Positions 1 through 7,291 are shown, counted from the first letter of the stretch. The stretch is DNA of 64,000 nucleotides from Clostridia bacterium (GCA_017436815.1 JAFSCI010000029.1:1-64000), one strand, 5' to 3'. Notes: a model not told the origin generated them from the letters alone. Made by a program: numbers and translations.

Positions 1-71
1 AACAAAAACCACCCAAGCGGGTGGTTTTTTGTTTTGGCGCAAAGGGGAATGGGATTCGAACCAGGGCGTAG
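1..71. repeat. Structured direct repeat, copy 1 (with terminator-like hairpin)
   Basis: A 71-base unit recurs at 185-254 with one indel and one substitution. It opens with a hairpin (ACCACCC, loop AAGC, GGGTGGT) flanked by A and T runs, so it can act as a terminator in either direction. The stretch GCGCAAAGGGGAA...GGGATTC at about 37-57 has an inverted partner GAATCCC...TTCCCC.TTTACGC at about 144-172. Copy 1 therefore sits inside a larger foldable unit. Read on the minus strand, GGTTCGAATCCC resembles a tRNA T-arm, but no tRNA can be folded around it. Confidence 0.7.
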
Positions 72-184
72 TAACGGTGCAAGGCAACGTTACTAAAAAA
101 CAGTTCGGTGAACTGTTTTTAGCCCTCCCAGCGAAGCGCGATAGAATCCCGTAAAAGTTCCCCGTTTACGCTATTCAGATTAGG
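72..184. other. Hairpin-rich spacer between the two direct repeats
   Basis: This stretch has no credible gene. It holds GTAACG/CGTTAC (about 71-93), a perfect AAAAACAGTTC/GAACTGTTTTT hairpin (about 96-120), and the right arm of the long inverted repeat whose left arm is in copy 1 (GCCCT pairing with AGGGC; TTCCCC with GGGGAA). The order of nested stems suggests one multi-branched structured RNA or a small non-autonomous element. Confidence 0.5.
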
Positions 185-254
185 AACAAAAACCACCCAA
201 GCGGGTGGTTTTTGTTTTGGCGTAAAGGGGAATGGGATTCGAACCAGGGCGTAG
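185..254. repeat. Structured direct repeat, copy 2
   Basis: Near-identical to 1-71, including the ACCACCC/GGGTGGT hairpin. It is followed by unrelated sequence (255-339), so the right arm found after copy 1 is missing here. This looks like a truncated second copy. The remaining 85 bases before the gene at 340 contain only that gene's ribosome binding site and presumably its promoter. Confidence 0.7.
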
Positions 255-339
255 ACCCGCCGCCCCACCACAAAAGCCAATATTGTTATTGCATACCGCC
301 CGAATAACGTGATACACTTTTAAAAAAGGAGGGCGCGCT

Positions 340-2007
340 ATGCTTATTACCGAAAAACAAGAACTTAAGAAGTATTATTCCAATCATATGGTGTGGGTGG
401 GTATACCTAGTCTTGAGCGCACGAAGGGTGGCAGAATATTTATTACCGCTTATTCGGGCGGTACCGATGAAAATTTCGGGAATTTCTGTTTTCTTTTAAA
501 GAGCGATAATGAAACCGATTTCGGCGAGCCCGTTGCCGTAACTTTTTTGCCGGGTGAGAACCGTTGCTATGACCCAACACTTTGGATAGATCCTCTCGAC
601 AGACTGTGGTTTGTCTGGAATACCCAGCCCGATGAAGAGGTTTGGGCCGCCGTTTGCGATGATCCCGATGCTGACACACTTAAATTTTCCGAGCCGTTTT
701 ACATAGGCCGAGGAATAATGCTTAATAAACCCACCGTGCTGACCAGCGGCGAGTGGATTTTCCCCATAGCCGTCTGGGAGCATACTCTTATGGAGTCCTT
801 TAGAAACCTACCGCTTTTAACCGATGACAAACCCGCCGCCTACGTTTATAAAACGAGCGATAACGGTCAAACCTTTGTAAGACTCGGTGGCGCAGTTGTG
901 CCGAACCGCTGCTTTGACGAGCATATGGTCTTAGAGCAGAAAAACGGCATTTTGCGAATGTTAATACGCACCTACTACGGCATTGGCCAGTCTTTTTCTT
1001 ACGACAGAGGCAAAAGCTGGAGTAAGGGCGAGGACTCTAAACTCGGCGGACCCTGCTCAAGATTTTTTTTCCGACGTTTAAAATCGGGTAGAGTATTACT
1101 TATAAACCATTATAAATTCAGCGGCCGCAATAACTTAACCGCGCTTTTATCCGACGATGACGGCAAAACCTTTACACATACCTTGCTTTTAGACGAACGT
1201 GGCGGCGTTTCGTATCCCGATGCCGTAGAAGAAAAGGGCGGATTTATTTATATTACCTACGACCGTGAGCGCGGAGGATTTTGTGACTCGCTCGAAAGGG
1301 TTTACCAGGATGCCCGTGAACTGCTAATAGCCAAAATAACCGAGGACGACATTATTGCGGGCGAGCTTAAAAGTGAGCATAGCTACTTAAAACGAGTAGC
1401 CTTTAAGCTTCATAGCGGCAACCTTACCGACCCCGACCCGTACATAAAAAAGCAGGTGCCCGCCAATGAGCTTGCCGAGCGCCTTATAAATGAAAATGAG
1501 CCCGATATTATAGCCAGAGTCTTCGAGCTGCACACCCAAAACTGCGTAAACGTTACCAATCGCAAGGCCAAAAACCTAGACGCTTTAATAAAGGCCTTTA
1601 AAGAAACCGACTGCACCGATAAGGACCTTTTAACCCAAATAATAATCGCTGTCCGCCAGGGCGAAAGGCAAGACTGCCCAACAAGTCCGATTATAGAAAA
1701 AATCAAAACGCAGATAGAGGTCGATTTAACCGAGGAATTTTCCCTGTCCGACCTTGCCGAAAAGGTTAATATAAGCCGATATTATCTTGCTCACCTGTTT
1801 AAAACTCAAACGGGCACAACCGTTATAGAATACCGCAACGAGCTTAAACTCACCAAAGCCAAGCTTATGCTTATAAATACCGAGGACTCTGTAGGAGATA
1901 TTGCCTTAAAATGCGGCTTTTGCAGCGCAGCGTATTTTACCGAGGTCTTTTCAAAGTCCGAAAAAATACCGCCCACCGAATACAGAAAGTATCATAAGCA
2001 CGACTAA
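340..2007 (+). CDS. Sialidase-like beta-propeller fused to AraC-type DNA-binding domain
   Basis: This 555-residue protein probably works as a one-component carbohydrate-responsive regulator. Residues about 15-350 look like a BNR/sialidase-superfamily propeller with three Asp-boxes (SDNGQTF, SYDRGKSW, SDDDGKTF). Residues about 450-555 form a complete AraC/XylS double helix-turn-helix (SLSDLAEKVNISRYYLAHLF; DIALKCGF...YFTEVF). There is no signal peptide, so the propeller is cytoplasmic, which argues for ligand sensing rather than secreted sialidase activity. AGGAGG lies 7 bases before the ATG. No sugar operon lies directly downstream, so targets are unknown. The fold and HTH calls are firm; the ligand (sialic acid or another sugar) is inference. 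Confidence 0.85.
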   Translation: MLITEKQELKKYYSNHMVWVGIPSLERTKGGRIFITAYSGGTDENFGNFCFLLKSDNETDFGEPVAVTFLPGENRCYDPTLWIDPLDRLWFVWNTQPDEEVWAAVCDDPDADTLKFSEPFYIGRGIMLNKPTVLTSGEWIFPIAVWEHTLMESFRNLPLLTDDKPAAYVYKTSDNGQTFVRLGGAVVPNRCFDEHMVLEQKNGILRMLIRTYYGIGQSFSYDRGKSWSKGEDSKLGGPCSRFFFRRLKSGRVLLINHYKFSGRNNLTALLSDDDGKTFTHTLLLDERGGVSYPDAVEEKGGFIYITYDRERGGFCDSLERVYQDARELLIAKITEDDIIAGELKSEHSYLKRVAFKLHSGNLTDPDPYIKKQVPANELAERLINENEPDIIARVFELHTQNCVNVTNRKAKNLDALIKAFKETDCTDKDLLTQIIIAVRQGERQDCPTSPIIEKIKTQIEVDLTEEFSLSDLAEKVNISRYYLAHLFKTQTGTTVIEYRNELKLTKAKLMLINTEDSVGDIALKCGFCSAAYFTEVFSKSEKIPPTEYRKYHKHD

Positions 2008-2022
2008 CTTGTGCTTAAAAAA

Positions 2023-2058
2023 CCAGCCGTCAAAACTGACGGCTGGTAGTCTTTTGTT
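2023..2058 (+). terminator. Rho-independent terminator of the propeller-AraC gene
   Basis: A perfect 10-bp stem CCAGCCGTCA/TGACGGCTGG with loop AAAC, followed by a T-rich tail (TAGTCTTTTGTTTTT). It lies between convergent genes. Confidence 0.85.
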
Positions 2059-2059
2059 T

Positions 2060-2302
2060 TTACTTTATTTCTTGATCTAAATTATCGAATTCCGGAGTAG
2101 AGAAAAACTGACCTAAGGTTATTTCCAAACCGTCACAAAATTTCTTTATTGTCACTATAGACACATCGCGCCTGCTTTCGTCCACCATACTATACGCAGT
2201 AGACGGAGTTACGCCCGATATATTCGCCAATTCGTTAAGTTTTATATTTCTTTCTTCACATAATTCCTTAAACCTTTTTGCAACAACATCTTTGACGCTC
2301 AT
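2060..2302 (-). CDS. XRE-family HTH transcriptional regulator
   Basis: An 80-residue cytoplasmic repressor consisting of little more than one HTH_3 domain (residues about 5-70, KLNELANISGVTPSTAYSMV recognition region). The ATG at 2302 is preferred over the GTG three codons upstream because GAGGTGAGG lies just before it and overlaps the GTG. It is divergent from the small gene at 2419. The intergenic region carries a strong dyad (2347-2364) over the -35 of the divergent promoter, so it probably represses that gene and perhaps itself. Target identity is inferred from position. Confidence 0.85.
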   Translation of the reverse strand: MSVKDVVAKRFKELCEERNIKLNELANISGVTPSTAYSMVDESRRDVSIVTIKKFCDGLEITLGQFFSTPEFDNLDQEIK

Positions 2303-2346
2303 CTGCCTCACCTCAAAAATATTGTATTTGAATTTACGTTCTTGCG

Positions 2347-2384
2347 TTTACGCACTTGCGTAAATTACGAAATAATGTTATAAT
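2347..2384 (+). promoter_or_regulatory. Operator dyad overlapping a promoter
   Basis: The perfect inverted repeat TTTACGCA-CT-TGCGTAAA (2347-2364) contains a -35 like TTGCGT (2356-2361). This is spaced 17 bases from TATAAT (2379-2384). A wider nested dyad (AATTTACG ... CGTAAATT) flanks it. Bound protein would block the promoter of the gene at 2419. The divergent XRE gene is the natural candidate. Confidence 0.7.
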
Positions 2385-2418
2385 TTTTATTATTATGATT
2401 ATGCTTGAGGTGTTTGTA

Positions 2419-2595
2419 ATGAAATGCGAGAATAACTTTTGTATTTATGAATCAAACGGTAAATGTATATTGAATAAAATAAATATAGATGGCTTGGGAA
2501 TGTGCGCAGAATGCATATATCCGACCATTGATGAGCAAATTTTAGCCGATGCCAAACAACAACTTTTAAAAATTTATGAAAAAGAAGATAACTAA
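2419..2595 (+). CDS. Small cysteine-rich protein
   Basis: A 58-residue protein with cysteines arranged as C..C...C...C..C in residues about 3-32 (CENNFC, GKC, MCAEC). This suggests a metal-binding or zinc-finger-like fold, followed by an acidic/basic helix. The in-frame ATG at 2419 has GAGGTG six bases upstream. The longer reading frame from 2356 would begin inside the promoter/operator and is rejected. Expression is likely controlled by the XRE operator immediately upstream. I do not recognise the family. Confidence 0.65.
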   Translation: MKCENNFCIYESNGKCILNKINIDGLGMCAECIYPTIDEQILADAKQQLLKIYEKEDN

Positions 2596-2657
2596 TACCT
2601 TCCGTCAGCTAACCAACGTGTTTTTTGTTTTATAGTTTGAGATTTTGTGGATAGATT

Positions 2658-2717
2658 TTCTCGCGTGGCGAAAACATCTATTCAACCGAGTATAGAAAGT
2701 ATCATAAGCGCAATTGA
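2658..2717 (+). pseudogene. Remnant of an AraC-type C-terminus
   Basis: In frame, this 60-base stretch reads FSRGENIYSTEYRKYHKRN then stop. It aligns residue by residue with the end of the 340-2007 protein (FSKSEKIPPTEYRKYHKHD). About 23 of the last 25 bases before the stop match that gene at DNA level. A stop codon lies two codons upstream, so only the tail survives. It implies a duplicated and decayed AraC gene, or a rearrangement that captured the 3' end of the regulator. The promoter of the next gene reuses its last bases. Confidence 0.6.
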
Positions 2718-2742
2718 CTTGCTTTTTTAAAAATGGTATAAT
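2714..2742 (+). promoter_or_regulatory. Promoter of the HAD phosphatase gene
   Basis: TTGACT (2714-2719), 17-base spacer, TATAAT (2737-2742). The -35 overlaps the stop codon of the AraC remnant. Confidence 0.8.
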
Positions 2743-2776
2743 AAATAAAACATTAAAAAACTTTTGGGGGTATTTT

Positions 2777-3622
2777 ATGAACAAGCCCATTATTGCCATA
2801 ATGTACGATTTCGATAAAACTCTCTGCACCCGCGATATGCAGGAGTATACTTTTATACCCAGCGTTGGTATGCAGCCCGATGAATTCTGGCGCTTAACAG
2901 GCGAGGTAGCCCAAGAAGAAACAATGGACTCCATACTTACTTATATGTACTGTATGGTCGAAAAGGCTCACGAAACGGGCAAGCCGCTCACCCGACAGAT
3001 GCTCGTTAACTGCGGTAAAGACATAGAATATCACAAGGGAGTAGAGGGTTGGTTCGAGCGAATAAACAAATATGCCGACCAGGCCGGTGTTGAGGTCGAG
3101 CATTACGTGCTCTCTTCGGGACTGAAAGAGATTATTGAGGGCACCTCTATTGCCAAATACTTTAAACGAATTTACGCCTGCGAGTTTTTGTATAAAGACG
3201 GACAGGCCTACTGGCCCAAAATGGCGGTTAACTACACCAATAAAACACAGTTTGTTTACCGCATAAACAAGGGCGTTTTAGACATTAACAATAACGTCGA
3301 TTTAAACAGCTCCCGCCCCGACAGCGAAAAGCGTGTGTTCTTTAGTAATATGATATATATAGGCGACGGACTGACCGACGTTCCGTGTATGAAATTAGTA
3401 AAACAGTCGGGCGGCCACTCTATAGCCATTTATCATAACGGTGAGGATAAAAATGCGGCACCCTTACTTAAACACAAGCGTGTTGACTGGATGTTCGAGG
3501 CCGATTATTCCGAGGGTAGCGAACTCGACCGCACAATGCAGCTTTTATTAAAGCAGCTTGCCTATTACAATAAACTGCAGGCCATTAACGAACAGCAAAA
3601 AAAGGAACTGGACAGAGAATAA
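2777..3622 (+). CDS. HAD-superfamily phosphatase
   Basis: A 281-residue cytoplasmic hydrolase of the haloacid dehalogenase superfamily, resembling phosphoserine-phosphatase-like members. Motif I is DFDKT with nucleophile Asp11 and acid/base Asp13. Motif II is the SSG around residue 113. Motif IV is GDGLTD, which binds Mg2+. The ATG at 2777 has GGGGG upstream; the longer frame from 2714 would start inside the promoter. It is a single-gene transcription unit, with a promoter at 2714 and a terminator at 3631. The substrate cannot be read from sequence. Confidence 0.8.
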   Translation: MNKPIIAIMYDFDKTLCTRDMQEYTFIPSVGMQPDEFWRLTGEVAQEETMDSILTYMYCMVEKAHETGKPLTRQMLVNCGKDIEYHKGVEGWFERINKYADQAGVEVEHYVLSSGLKEIIEGTSIAKYFKRIYACEFLYKDGQAYWPKMAVNYTNKTQFVYRINKGVLDINNNVDLNSSRPDSEKRVFFSNMIYIGDGLTDVPCMKLVKQSGGHSIAIYHNGEDKNAAPLLKHKRVDWMFEADYSEGSELDRTMQLLLKQLAYYNKLQAINEQQKKELDRE

Positions 3623-3629
3623 ATTAAAA

Positions 3630-3668
3630 CAGGCACCGTCTTTTTTTGAACGGTGCCTGCTTTTTTAT
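3630..3668 (+). terminator. Terminator after the HAD gene
   Basis: Perfect stem CAGGCACCGT/ACGGTGCCTG followed by TTTTTT. It also lies downstream of the convergent XRE gene. Confidence 0.85.
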
Positions 3669-3701
3669 GCGGGAAAATTAAATTTTCGAAAGCCAAAGTT
3701 T

Positions 3702-3983
3702 TTACAGGCTTTCAATAAATGCCAGAAGTAAGTTTTTTTGTTTTGGTGTAAGCTTAGACAGCGCAACGGATAAACCGTCTTGCTCGGGCTCGACGCTGAA
3801 AAATTCCTGCAACGTAACGCCCATTGCATCACACAATAATTGTAAATGTCCTACGGTTATATCGGCCTGTCCGAGTTCTACTCTGCGCAAATGAGTTTGA
3901 GATACGCCGGCCCTTTCTGCCAGAGCGTTTTGCGTAAGATGACTTTTGCTTCTCAACTCCACCAATCTTTTACTGATGTTCAT
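3702..3983 (-). CDS. XRE-family HTH transcriptional regulator
   Basis: A 93-residue protein with an N-terminal HTH_3 domain (residues about 6-62; LTQNALAERAGVSQTHLRRVE) and a short C-terminal helical tail that may dimerise. AGGAG precedes the ATG. A 15-base motif AAATTAGTCTTATAA lies in its own leader (3996-4010) and recurs with one mismatch (4060-4074) between the -35 and -10 of the divergent promoter at 4055. This suggests autoregulation together with control of the membrane peptides at 4215 and 4574. Regulation is inferred from the repeated motif. Confidence 0.85.
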   Translation of the reverse strand: MNISKRLVELRSKSHLTQNALAERAGVSQTHLRRVELGQADITVGHLQLLCDAMGVTLQEFFSVEPEQDGLSVALSKLTPKQKNLLLAFIESL

Positions 3984-3995
3984 AATAAAACTCCT

Positions 3996-4083
3996 AAATT
4001 AGTCTTATAAGAATATGTTAGCACAAAAATATGGTTATTATTATAATTATAGGGTTGACAAATTAGTCTTTTAATGCTATAAT
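3996..4083 (+). promoter_or_regulatory. Divergent promoter with paired operator motifs
   Basis: TTGACA (4055-4060), 17-base spacer, TATAAT (4078-4083) reading right. The motif AAATTAGTCTTWTAA occurs at 3996-4010 (leader of the XRE gene) and at 4060-4074 (inside the spacer), 14 of 15 bases identical. A second promoter-like pair, TTGCGT 4153-4158 and TATAAT 4176-4181, lies closer to the gene at 4215. Confidence 0.7.
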
Positions 4084-4214
4084 TTTCCCGTAATCAGAGC
4101 CTTAATGCTTTGACTCACAGGTTTCTGGCACTTGGTTTTGTTATACAATATGTTGCGTTATTAAACGTAGCATACTATAATAATTCCACGTTTTTCTCAA
4201 AGGTGACTTCCCCT

Positions 4215-4421
4215 ATGGACATAGTTTTAGCAGCTGCCGTTTTCGGCCTTATAATTTTAGTTTTACTTATTTTTACCTACGTTTTGCGCTACGCGGAGTT
4301 TAAGTCCGAACTTCAGTATTTAAAGGCGGAAATCAAACGTTCCGACCCGGGTTCAGGCAATCAAAAATATTGGCGCAAAAAATACCGCCAGTTAGTAAAG
4401 GAATTCTGGCTGTTTTTCTGA
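4215..4421 (+). CDS. Small single-pass membrane protein, copy A
   Basis: A 68-residue protein with one N-terminal membrane helix (residues about 3-24) and a strongly basic, amphipathic cytoplasmic tail ending in aromatic residues. The ATG at 4215 is chosen because AAAGGTG lies upstream and because it gives exactly the length of its paralogue at 4574. The two align end to end with shared LRY, KSE, L..EI.RS, GS and W+++Y motifs. It has its own promoter and terminator. The family is not recognised. The composition recalls small membrane-active peptides, but nothing proves toxicity. Confidence 0.75.
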   Translation: MDIVLAAAVFGLIILVLLIFTYVLRYAEFKSELQYLKAEIKRSDPGSGNQKYWRKKYRQLVKEFWLFF

Positions 4422-4441
4422 CGTATAAATAAATTAACAAA

Positions 4442-4477
4442 AACCTACTGTTTTTCAGACAGCAGGTTTATTTTTTG
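4442..4477 (+). terminator. Terminator after membrane peptide A
   Basis: AACCTACTGT/ACAGCAGGTT stem with one mismatch and a T-rich tail. It is related in sequence to the terminator after copy B (4787), as if the whole cassette had been duplicated. Confidence 0.75.
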
Positions 4478-4518
4478 CCGTAAAAAACGTATCGTTTTAT
4501 TCTTTTAAAATTAAACCA

Positions 4519-4546
4519 TTGCACTTTTTGAAAAATATGATATAAT
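4519..4546 (+). promoter_or_regulatory. Promoter of membrane peptide B
   Basis: TTGCAC (4519-4524), 16-base spacer, TATAAT (4541-4546). The transcript would start about 20 bases before the ATG. Confidence 0.65.
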
Positions 4547-4573
4547 TGACTCATATTCAGAGGGTGGGATTAT

Positions 4574-4780
4574 ATGGATTTATCGTTAGCAGTTTCCATT
4601 TTCGGTCTTATGGTTGGTGTTGCGCTGGTTTTAACCTACATATTGCGCTACGTAGACCGCAAATCAGAATTTATGTTTTTAAAATCAGAAATCAGACGCT
4701 CCGAAAGGGGCTCCCGCACACGCAGACATTGGCGCAGAAGGTATATAAAACTGCTGCGCGAGTTCATATTCTTTATATAA
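4574..4780 (+). CDS. Small single-pass membrane protein, copy B
   Basis: A 68-residue paralogue of the 4215 product: one membrane helix (residues about 3-24), then an arginine-rich tail (RRSERGSRTRRHWRRRY) and a hydrophobic end. GAGGGTGGG precedes the ATG. Copies A and B are identical in length and conserve the tail pattern, so both are probably expressed and under selection. Each has its own promoter and terminator. The function is unknown. Confidence 0.75.
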   Translation: MDLSLAVSIFGLMVGVALVLTYILRYVDRKSEFMFLKSEIRRSERGSRTRRHWRRRYIKLLREFIFFI

Positions 4781-4786
4781 AAAACA

Positions 4787-4818
4787 AACCTACTATTCCG
4801 TTGGAATGGTAGGTTTTT
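4787..4818. terminator. Bidirectional terminator between convergent genes
   Basis: AACCTACTATTCC / GGAATGGTAGGTT stem (one mismatch, loop GTT) with A and T runs on either side. It serves peptide B and the minus-strand U32 gene. Confidence 0.8.
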
Positions 4819-4822
4819 GTTT

Positions 4823-6904
4823 TTATTCAACACCCTTTTTGTAAAGACCTCGGGTGTATTTAAAGTCGGCATTAAGGCCTTTTTGATACATATTTATTAT
4901 TTTTTCTGTCTTTAATTTATCCTCATTCGTAAAATACAGAACTTTAAAATCAAATTCATCAAACTCTGCCGCCCGGTCGGCTGAATACAGCGGCGCGCAG
5001 TTGTAAAGCTCGGTGTACCCGAAACGGCATAAAAGAGCGAATTTTTCACCCTTGCGGTCGGTAATAAAGGAGCCTCTGCCACACTCCTTGCAGCCTGTAT
5101 TTTGCTTTACGGGGCAGTTTTTAAAAATCATAAGCGGCAAATTGCCGTAAACAATAACTCCTTTTGGTCGAGCGGTTTTTATGCTCTTTGAGTTTTTTAT
5201 ATGCGTTTCAAACGGTACGGTTATGCCGCATAAATAATCATCGTATACGCTTGCCGAGTGCGAGTTATATACGTTAAGCCCAAAGCCGCCAACCGCCTTT
5301 ACGCCAAGCTTTACACAAAGCCCCACGCTTTGTAAAGTTCCGCAAAACGCGCCTTTAATAAAGGGAGCGGCTTTTTGTAGTAAATTTTCAACCAATTCGC
5401 TGTTTACCGCCGCCCTTGGTAGCTCGGCAAAAAGGTTTTGGTGCAGAAGTGATGCTTTTTCAAAATCGGCATCCAGCGGTAAAATTATGCCCGCAACCGA
5501 ACTTAAATCGTCGGGAATTTGCTCTGAATTATCAAACCTTGCGTAAAAGCCGCCTAAATTTAAAGGGTTTTCATACTCGGTCAAAGTAAGGCTTAAATCA
5601 GCCTTAAATTCTTTTGTTTTTTTGTTTGCCCTTGCGGCCGAAAGCTTTTCACAAGCGGTTCGGCGCATATTGTTTATTTCACTTGCAGGCAGGGTAAGAG
5701 AGCCGTCAATACGGCACTCAAAATTTTCCAAATAAAACTCGGTTGCCCCAAGCTTTGAAATCTGCTTTTTTAAATAATCATAATCGGCAGGGCGGTTAAG
5801 GGCCGTTTCGGGTACTGCGCCAAAAACCTGGGCCTCGTTTTCGCCGTCAGAAAGGGTAAGAGAGCTGGCCTCGTTTTGCTTTAGCACCATTTTAGCGCTT
5901 ATTGGTACCGTTGCCCGCTCATTTCGGTAAAGAGCGTGAATTTGGCTTAGCACCGAGTTCGATATTTTTGCGTCCTCCTCGGTGCGAACGCCGAACATAT
6001 TGGTGTCTACATTATCTAAAAAATATCCGTCGGTAAAGCCCGAGCGCGAGAAAACGTCGTTTAACAGCTTCTTAGTGTCTTCGCTTACCTCGCCGCAGTC
6101 TACCGCGTTTCTGAAAGCGTTGGTTACCGCCGCAACGTATTCGGGCCGCTTCATTCGGCCCTCTATTTTAAACGACTTTACACCCATTTGGGTAAGTGCT
6201 TCTACATAATCTAAAAGCGATAAATCCTTAAGGCTTAAATCATATCCGTTTTTGGTGTTTTTTGTGGCAAAGGGGAGTCTGCAAGGACCTGCGCACAAAC
6301 CTCGGTTGCCCGAGCGTGAGCCTATTACGGCCGACATATAGCATTGGCCCGATAAGCACATACATAAAGCCCCGTGCACAAAGGTCTCGACCTCAATGCT
6401 AAGCTCCTTGGCTTTTTTGCAGAAAATTTCGAGGTCTGCCTTGCTCATTTCTCTTGCAACGACTATCCTGGTAAAGCCGAGCTCCTTTAGTAGCGTTAAA
6501 GCGTTCGGGTCGGATACCGACATCTGCGTTGAGCCGTGCAAAACTACACCCTGTATGCTTTGTTTTAGTATTTTTGCAAGGCCTAAGTCCGACACAATAA
6601 AAGCATCAACACCGCAACCGCTAGCCATTTTTGCCTCTTCTAATGCCGACTCTATTTCGTTCTCGTGCACCGATATGTTCAAAGTAAAATACACCTGCAC
6701 TCTAAATTTGTGGCAGTATTCTACCGCATTTTTTAAAGATTCAGGTGTGAAATTCTCAGCGCCTCGCCTTGCGTTAAAGGCGGCGCCGCCTAAATATATT
6801 GCATCTGCACCGCTGCGAACGGCCGCAATAACGGCCGATTCATTGCCTGCGGGCGCTAATATTTCTATGTTGTTTTTTGCATCAGAAATCGGAGTCATCT
6901 TCAT
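4823..6904 (-). CDS. U32-family protein (RNA hydroxylase / collagenase-like)
   Basis: A 693-residue protein of the U32 family with the signature EtfVHGALCMCLSGQC in the first third and a long C-terminal region matching the clostridial U32 plus DUF3656 layout. Characterised members (E. coli RlhA, TrhP; B. subtilis YrrN/YrrO) take part in hydroxylation of 23S rRNA or tRNA rather than proteolysis. The cysteines of the signature, and a later cysteine cluster (CKECGRG), fit an iron-sulfur or metal site. It overlaps the end of zapA by 23 bases, so the two are translationally coupled. RNA modification is inferred from the family. Confidence 0.85.
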   Translation of the reverse strand: MKMTPISDAKNNIEILAPAGNESAVIAAVRSGADAIYLGGAAFNARRGAENFTPESLKNAVEYCHKFRVQVYFTLNISVHENEIESALEEAKMASGCGVDAFIVSDLGLAKILKQSIQGVVLHGSTQMSVSDPNALTLLKELGFTRIVVAREMSKADLEIFCKKAKELSIEVETFVHGALCMCLSGQCYMSAVIGSRSGNRGLCAGPCRLPFATKNTKNGYDLSLKDLSLLDYVEALTQMGVKSFKIEGRMKRPEYVAAVTNAFRNAVDCGEVSEDTKKLLNDVFSRSGFTDGYFLDNVDTNMFGVRTEEDAKISNSVLSQIHALYRNERATVPISAKMVLKQNEASSLTLSDGENEAQVFGAVPETALNRPADYDYLKKQISKLGATEFYLENFECRIDGSLTLPASEINNMRRTACEKLSAARANKKTKEFKADLSLTLTEYENPLNLGGFYARFDNSEQIPDDLSSVAGIILPLDADFEKASLLHQNLFAELPRAAVNSELVENLLQKAAPFIKGAFCGTLQSVGLCVKLGVKAVGGFGLNVYNSHSASVYDDYLCGITVPFETHIKNSKSIKTARPKGVIVYGNLPLMIFKNCPVKQNTGCKECGRGSFITDRKGEKFALLCRFGYTELYNCAPLYSADRAAEFDEFDFKVLYFTNEDKLKTEKIINMYQKGLNADFKYTRGLYKKGVE

Positions 6905-7214
6905 TCCCCAAAAGCTCGTTTAGTTTTCTTGTGGCGCGGTCGGCCTCCATTTTAGCGCAGGCCGTCTGCTCTAAAAGGCTCTTAATTTCAAGGCGCAGAC
7001 TGTCATTCTCCGCCATCTGCTTTTTGGCTAAATCATAAGCCTCTAATGCCGCTAAAACCGCCACCATTGTTGTAGATAAAAAGGGATTTTCTTTTTGAAG
7101 ACTGCCAAGCTTCCTGTCAAGCTCAGAAGCCAGACTTTTTACGTAAAGCTCGTCATCATCAGAGTTTACGGCATACTCCATTCCGCCAATTTTAAAACGT
7201 ATCTGGTTAGACAT
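6882..7214 (-). CDS. zapA: Cell division protein ZapA
   Basis: A 110-residue protein. Its N-terminal ZapA beta-hairpin domain (I.GMEY.V.SDDDE.YV..LA..LD) is followed by a long coiled-coil helix, the usual architecture of the FtsZ-bundling factor that stabilises the Z ring. AAGGGGG lies upstream of the ATG. It is co-transcribed with the U32 gene, a pairing common in Clostridia. Confidence 0.85.
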   Translation of the reverse strand: MSNQIRFKIGGMEYAVNSDDDELYVKSLASELDRKLGSLQKENPFLSTTMVAVLAALEAYDLAKKQMAENDSLRLEIKSLLEQTACAKMEADRATRKLNELLGNEDDSDF

Positions 7215-7291
7215 ATTTTATCCCCCTTATAATACTGTATAATCATTATATAATATTCTGTTAAAATAATAAAGAATTTTTTTCGAGCCTC

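Noticed and set aside
1..254. tRNA genes or fragments on the minus strand
   Set aside because: Only a T-arm-like GGTTCGAATCCC is present; no acceptor, D-arm or anticodon arm can be paired around it in either copy.
1985..2717. Integrated mini-element with att-like direct repeats
   Set aside because: The two copies share protein-level similarity further upstream than the near-identical 25 bases and no integrase is present, so a decayed paralogue is the simpler reading. Kept only as an alternative in the findings.
4546..4812. 88-codon frame overlapping membrane peptide B
   Set aside because: It starts inside the promoter and runs through the terminator. The 68-codon frame has the ribosome binding site and a paralogue of the same length.
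6396..6923. 175-codon plus-strand frame inside the U32 gene
   Set aside because: Antisense shadow of a well-supported gene; no start signal or recognisable domain.
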